A DNA stretch of 64,000 bases from Planctomycetota bacterium (GTDB lineage Bacteria; Planctomycetota; UBA1135; GCA-002748355), in contig PDSF01000030.1 of the NCBI GenBank assembly GCA_002748355.1, positions 84,801 to 148,800 on the forward strand. Direction: 5' to 3'. A program made the translations under genes and the position numbers. How positions within the stretch are numbered: position 1 is the stretch's first letter; each line of letters begins with the position of its first letter. The notes beneath the pieces were generated by a model. The model saw only the letters and a list, made by a program, of their open reading frames with translations. It made no database searches and was not told the origin of the DNA. Below, piece by piece: positions 61,006 through 64,000 of the stretch.

Positions 61006-61680
61006 ATGCTCCGCCGCATGCGCGCCATCCCCTCCCTCGCACTCGCGCTGAGCCTTGGTCTCAGCTCCTGCCATATCGACCGCATCGAATCGGCCGACAT
61101 CCCCCTCGTGCGCATCCAAACGACGGGCGGCTTCGAACAGGGCGTCAGCACCGACTTCGGAGTGCTGTTCCTAGGCCGCACAGCCCAGAAGGGCCCCGCC
61201 AAACTGCTCTATTGGCTCGGGCCCTCGCCGCTGATCGAGGCAGGAGAAATCGAAGTGGTCGGCGGCCCCGTGCATAGGATCCGCACCGATGTCCCCATCC
61301 CCTCGGTTCCGATCAGCTTCGAGCCCGTTGCCCCAGAAGAGCAGCTGGTCCTGATGGGGATGGAGGGTCAGCTACCTTGGCGCCTCGATGTCCAGCTCGC
61401 CAAGGACGAGATCGTCCGAGGAACGGCCCTGCACTACCCCGCGGGACTGCAGCTCAGGCCCGATTCCGTGGGGCTAGGGATCTTCCGCGAGACCGAAGCC
61501 GGCCTCGCCCTAGTCGGCTTGGTCAAGGCTGCCGCCGAGCTCGACAACGGCAAGCGCTTCCTCCTCTTCGCCGGACTCAGCGAAATGCGCGAAGCCTTCG
61601 CCAAGGCCAGGCGGGCCATGCCGGTGCGCGAAGTCGAGTACCGAGCCGACGGCAAGAGAATCCTCCGCTATCGCCGCTGA
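61006..61680 (+). CDS. Hypothetical lipoprotein
   Basis: 224 residues. The signal ends ALALSLGLSSC, a good lipobox (LSSC). The mature part is mixed alpha/beta without a motif I recognise; LLYWLGPSPLIEAGE and GKRFLLFAGLSEMREAFAKAR are the most ordered-looking parts. The first ATG (61006) is used; ATG 61018 is an alternative. It ends 16 bases before the Nif3-like gene, so co-transcription is likely. Confidence 0.72.
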   Translation: MLRRMRAIPSLALALSLGLSSCHIDRIESADIPLVRIQTTGGFEQGVSTDFGVLFLGRTAQKGPAKLLYWLGPSPLIEAGEIEVVGGPVHRIRTDVPIPSVPISFEPVAPEEQLVLMGMEGQLPWRLDVQLAKDEIVRGTALHYPAGLQLRPDSVGLGIFRETEAGLALVGLVKAAAELDNGKRFLLFAGLSEMREAFAKARRAMPVREVEYRADGKRILRYRR

Positions 61681-61696
61681 CCCCAGGGCTGTAACC

Positions 61697-62512
61697 ATGG
61701 CCGATTCCAAACGCAGTGGTGTCCCTTTCGACCGGGCCTGCTCCGCCCTCGAAGACATTGCCCCACTCTCTCTTGCCAGCGACTGGGACAACGTCGGCCT
61801 CCTGATCGAACCCCTGATGCGGGCGCGTCGGGTCGAAACCGTCCTGATGACCATCGACCTGACCGGCGAAGTCCTCGATGAGGCGCTGAACCTCGGGGCC
61901 GACTTGATCGTCGCCTACCACCCACCGATCTTTGCCGGGCTCAAGCGACTCACCCAAGAGCGAGCCCGCGAGCGCACTCTGCTCCGAGCGATTCGCGAAG
62001 GAGTACCGATCTGGACCCCGCACACCGCCCTGGACTCGGTGCAGGGTGGCATCTGTGACTGGCTAGCCGAAGCCTTCGACGTCGAAGCAAGCGAAGCCAT
62101 CGAAAAGGCTCCGGGCAACGAGGTGATGGGCATGGGGCGCTACCTGCGCCTGGCTCGCCCGATTCGTTTGCCCAGCCTTCGGCGGCGCATTGCCAAACAC
62201 ATCAATCTCCCCCGCCTCCGGGTCGCGGCCTCCGAACGCCACATGGCCGGTGAGCCGATCGAGAGCATCGCCCTCTGCCCAGGAGCAGGGGCAGAGGTCC
62301 TCCAGCAGGCTCCAGCGGACGTCTGGCTCACCGGCGAAATGCGCCACCATGACCTTCTGGCAGCAACGGAGAACGGCACCAGCGTCTTGCTCACCGAGCA
62401 CAGCAACAGCGAGCGCGGCTACTTACCCCGCTTCGCCAAGATGCTCGAGGCAGCACTGGACGGGGAAGCCCAGGTACTCTGCTCGAAGAAGGACCGCGAT
62501 CCGATCGCCTAG
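61697..62512 (+). CDS. Nif3-like dinuclear metal centre protein (DUF34/YbgI)
   Basis: 271 residues of the NIF3/YbgI family, which forms hexamers holding two metal ions per subunit. Metal ligands are recognisable: VAYHPPIFAGLK, TPHTALDSVQGG, GEMRHHDLLAA and EHSNSERGYL. SDWDNVGLLIE at residue 29 is the family start. It has been described as GTP cyclohydrolase I type 2-like, but its role is unsettled. ATG 61697 fits homology. Confidence 0.93.
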   Translation: MADSKRSGVPFDRACSALEDIAPLSLASDWDNVGLLIEPLMRARRVETVLMTIDLTGEVLDEALNLGADLIVAYHPPIFAGLKRLTQERARERTLLRAIREGVPIWTPHTALDSVQGGICDWLAEAFDVEASEAIEKAPGNEVMGMGRYLRLARPIRLPSLRRRIAKHINLPRLRVAASERHMAGEPIESIALCPGAGAEVLQQAPADVWLTGEMRHHDLLAATENGTSVLLTEHSNSERGYLPRFAKMLEAALDGEAQVLCSKKDRDPIA

Positions 62513-62555
62513 CAGCGAGTGACTCAGCAACGAGTGACTCAGCAGCGAGTCGCCC
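62511..62555. repeat. Three 15-bp tandem units just after the Nif3-like gene
   Basis: Units start at 62511, 62526 and 62541; consensus AGCAGCGAGTGACTC with one change in the second copy and a diverged end in the third. They begin inside the stop codon of the Nif3-like gene. Confidence 0.85.
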
Positions 62556-62587
62556 AGCGGGCAGTAGTCAGCAGCAGGCAGCCCAGC

Positions 62588-62755
62588 TGGCCCTGGAAAG
62601 GCGTCGAGGATGTCGAGTTTGCGACCTTGAACTGGATCGACTGGTTCAACAACAGGCGACTGCTAGAGCCCATCGGGCACATTCCGCCTACAGAATACGA
62701 GGCACACTACTACAATCAGCAGGAAGCATCTGCCTCAGTGGCGATGCTCACATAA
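62588..62755 (+). pseudogene. C-terminal fragment of an IS3-family transposase (OrfB)
   Basis: From the Trp at 62588 the frame reads WPWKGVEDVEFATLNWIDWF then NNRRLLEPIGHIPPTEYE, the well-known C-terminus of IS3-family OrfB integrases. The DDE catalytic core and the upstream orfA are absent: the frame joins directly to the 15-bp tandem repeats. It is therefore a broken remnant of about 55 residues, intact to its natural stop. Confidence 0.9.
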
Positions 62756-62785
62756 CCGAGTCTCCGGGAAACCCGGGGCGGTTCA
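62588..62785 (+). mobile_element. Right-end remnant of an IS3-family insertion sequence
   Basis: The transposase fragment is followed at 62759-62785 by AGTCTCCGGGAAACCC and then GGGGCGGTTCA, matching (from memory) the common terminal inverted repeat of many IS3-family elements. The left end and most of the element are missing. It marks the boundary between high-G+C housekeeping DNA and the AT-richer block to the right. Confidence 0.82.
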
Positions 62786-63064
62786 TAGGCGAGTGCTGAA
62801 TCGCGCCGCACAGGCCCATGGCGGCGAGTCTGTCGAGCTGGGCGGGGCTTATCTTGCCCTGGCGCGGTCTGGCTGCTGGGTCTGGCTCCTAGGGGGCAGC
62901 GGCGAGCAGGCCGCTCCTGCCAGCCAGCGACGCTAGAGGCGAAGCGCTCTGATTGACAGGATTCGGCTTGAGAGGATGAGGGCGCGGCAGAGTCGGTTTT
63001 CGGGATTGGCGGAAAGGGGAGGGGCGTGTCGACGCTGGGCGCTTCGCTGGGCAAAGGGGATAGC
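62786..63064. other. Intergenic region right of the IS remnant
   Basis: About 280 bases with no supported gene. It contains short G/C-rich inverted stretches (for example CAGCGGCGAGCAGGCCGCTC near 62898) but no clear terminator or RNA gene. It separates the IS remnant from the 3' end of the last gene. Confidence 0.5.
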
Positions 63065-64000
63065 TCAGCGGATGGGGCGAGGATCTAGCGAGGAATCCTT
63101 GCCGCCGACGATTAGTGCTCCTGATATTTTATATTCGACGCCGGGTATGTCTTCGGAAACGGATACCGTCAATCTTTGTGGGGAGGTGACGGTTAACCGT
63201 TGAAATACCTGCCAATGAGTGGGTTTGCCTGCCGATGAAGCTCGGATCTCCAGGAAAAGGTTGGCCTTGAAGTCCCCTGACGGTAGGGCCCAAAGTATCG
63301 CGAGGTCTACTTCGACCTTAGCGCGTTGCGAGAACGTAACTTCTTTGCCCGAGTCCTCCGGCTTGACTATGGCAATCGAGCCGTCCTTGGCCACTAGCCA
63401 AACTGTGTCCCACGCCTTCGGCCCAGGCTGAATGGTACAACTGTTCGTCGTAACATGGAGAATCCCCTCGCCCCTCGCAGAGGACCAAGGGTCGATACTT
63501 AGAGGTTCAATCGCAGCGCTGTTTCTCCTCACGAACCCACAGGCAACCTTGCGCCCTGTCTTTACGGTTATGGGGTCTGCGCCATCAGTTATGGAGACCC
63601 GAATTTCCTTAACGGTCCGCCAATCTACCGGCTTGGTGATGATTTTACCGGATTCCAACCTGACAGTTACGGCCCCATCTTTACCTCTTAGCGGTATGGG
63701 GGCGGTCTTGTCTTTTTTTAGGTAGACAGTCCCCACCCCTCGATGAAAGGGGAGTAAAGACCTGCGGCGATACCCCCAGAGGGCCCAGAACCATCCTGCG
63801 GCGAATTTATCGATCTCTCCGTTCTGGTCTTCAATGATGATGAGGATGGCGTCCTTCTCCCGCTCTCCTACCGTGAAGTTTAGGCGAGCAGGTGCGGTAA
63901 CTACGGGCTGCCCTGGACTGGTCTCAAAGCCAGGGACATATATATTGACAGCGTAATGCAGGCCATCAATACCCCAGAATTCACCAGTTTCCACGGCATA
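63065..64000 (-). CDS. Hypothetical protein, N-terminus beyond the window (partial)
   Basis: The frame is open to the last base of the window, with 311 codons visible and the stop at 63065. The product is beta-strand-rich and soluble-looking: repeated patterns such as RLNFTVGEREKDAILIIIED, GAVTVRLESGKIITKPVDW and KVEVDLAILWALPSGDFK. One Trp-rich, possibly membrane-near piece is AAGWFWALWGYRRRS. I do not recognise a family. Base use is clearly AT-richer than the genes to the left and similar to the 28.9-33.7 kb island, consistent with acquired DNA. Confidence 0.6.
   Translation of the reverse strand, partial: YAVETGEFWGIDGLHYAVNIYVPGFETSPGQPVVTAPARLNFTVGEREKDAILIIIEDQNGEIDKFAAGWFWALWGYRRRSLLPFHRGVGTVYLKKDKTAPIPLRGKDGAVTVRLESGKIITKPVDWRTVKEIRVSITDGADPITVKTGRKVACGFVRRNSAAIEPLSIDPWSSARGEGILHVTTNSCTIQPGPKAWDTVWLVAKDGSIAIVKPEDSGKEVTFSQRAKVEVDLAILWALPSGDFKANLFLEIRASSAGKPTHWQVFQRLTVTSPQRLTVSVSEDIPGVEYKISGALIVGGKDSSLDPRPIR

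Overview
The window is a high-G+C (roughly two thirds by eye), densely packed bacterial chromosome segment with no plasmid or phage backbone. It suggests a member of the Planctomycetota. This is an inference from the gene mix: two groEL genes around groES, a Trm112-like small protein of the planctomycete style, NPCBM and von Willebrand A membrane proteins, a PF12831-type FAD oxidoreductase beside an agarase-like glycoside hydrolase, FG-GAP/VCBS and beta-helix secreted proteins, and many signal peptides ending in Ala-Gln. No 16S or single diagnostic marker is present, so the assignment is tentative.

Layout. 1-28.8 kb holds housekeeping and envelope genes: folate synthesis (pabC, pabB), Xer recombinase, RlmN, YigZ, a PDZ-fused esterase, a secreted serpin, a long-form GAPDH, a giant DUF2339 membrane protein, tag-hflX-thioesterase-lipoprotein, a DinG-like helicase, an archaeal-type (type II) methionine aminopeptidase, two glycosyltransferases, dinB, a triple-FKBP protein, an SDR and SppA. 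From 28.91 to 33.76 kb there is a visibly AT-richer island bounded by a perfect 21-bp direct repeat. It carries, all on the minus strand, a beta-helix protein, a VCBS-repeat protein and a tiny Cys-rich ORF. From 33.9 to 45.2 kb come the FAD oxidoreductase, a GH50-like hydrolase, CopA, an amino-acid dehydrogenase, NagB, a probable dead metallopeptidase and a DUF523/DUF1722 protein. From 45.2 to 49.6 kb is the translation cluster rpsB, tsf, pyrH, frr, tRNA-Lys, Trm112-like, tRNA-Glu, with readable promoters and terminators. From 49.6 to 54.5 kb are a GGDEF protein with a 15-codon leader ORF, and a VWA/NPCBM pair. From 54.8 to 60.9 kb is a chaperone block groEL1-groES-groEL2-dnaJ-grpE-fmdB. The segment closes with a lipoprotein, a Nif3-like protein, an IS3-family remnant and a second AT-richer stretch with a partial unknown gene running off the edge.

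How genes work together. pabB and pabC overlap by 4 bases and make p-aminobenzoate for folate. GroEL/GroES and DnaJ/GrpE form the two main folding machines (DnaK is not in the window). RpsB, EF-Ts, UMP kinase, RRF and the tRNAs serve translation. SppA, the FKBP protein and the serpin all act on exported proteins, a recurring envelope quality-control theme. The strongest candidates for something not described are the repeat-bounded AT-rich island, the type II MetAP in a bacterium, the leader ORF coupled to the GGDEF gene, and a set of in-phase 15-bp tandem repeats inside and outside genes.
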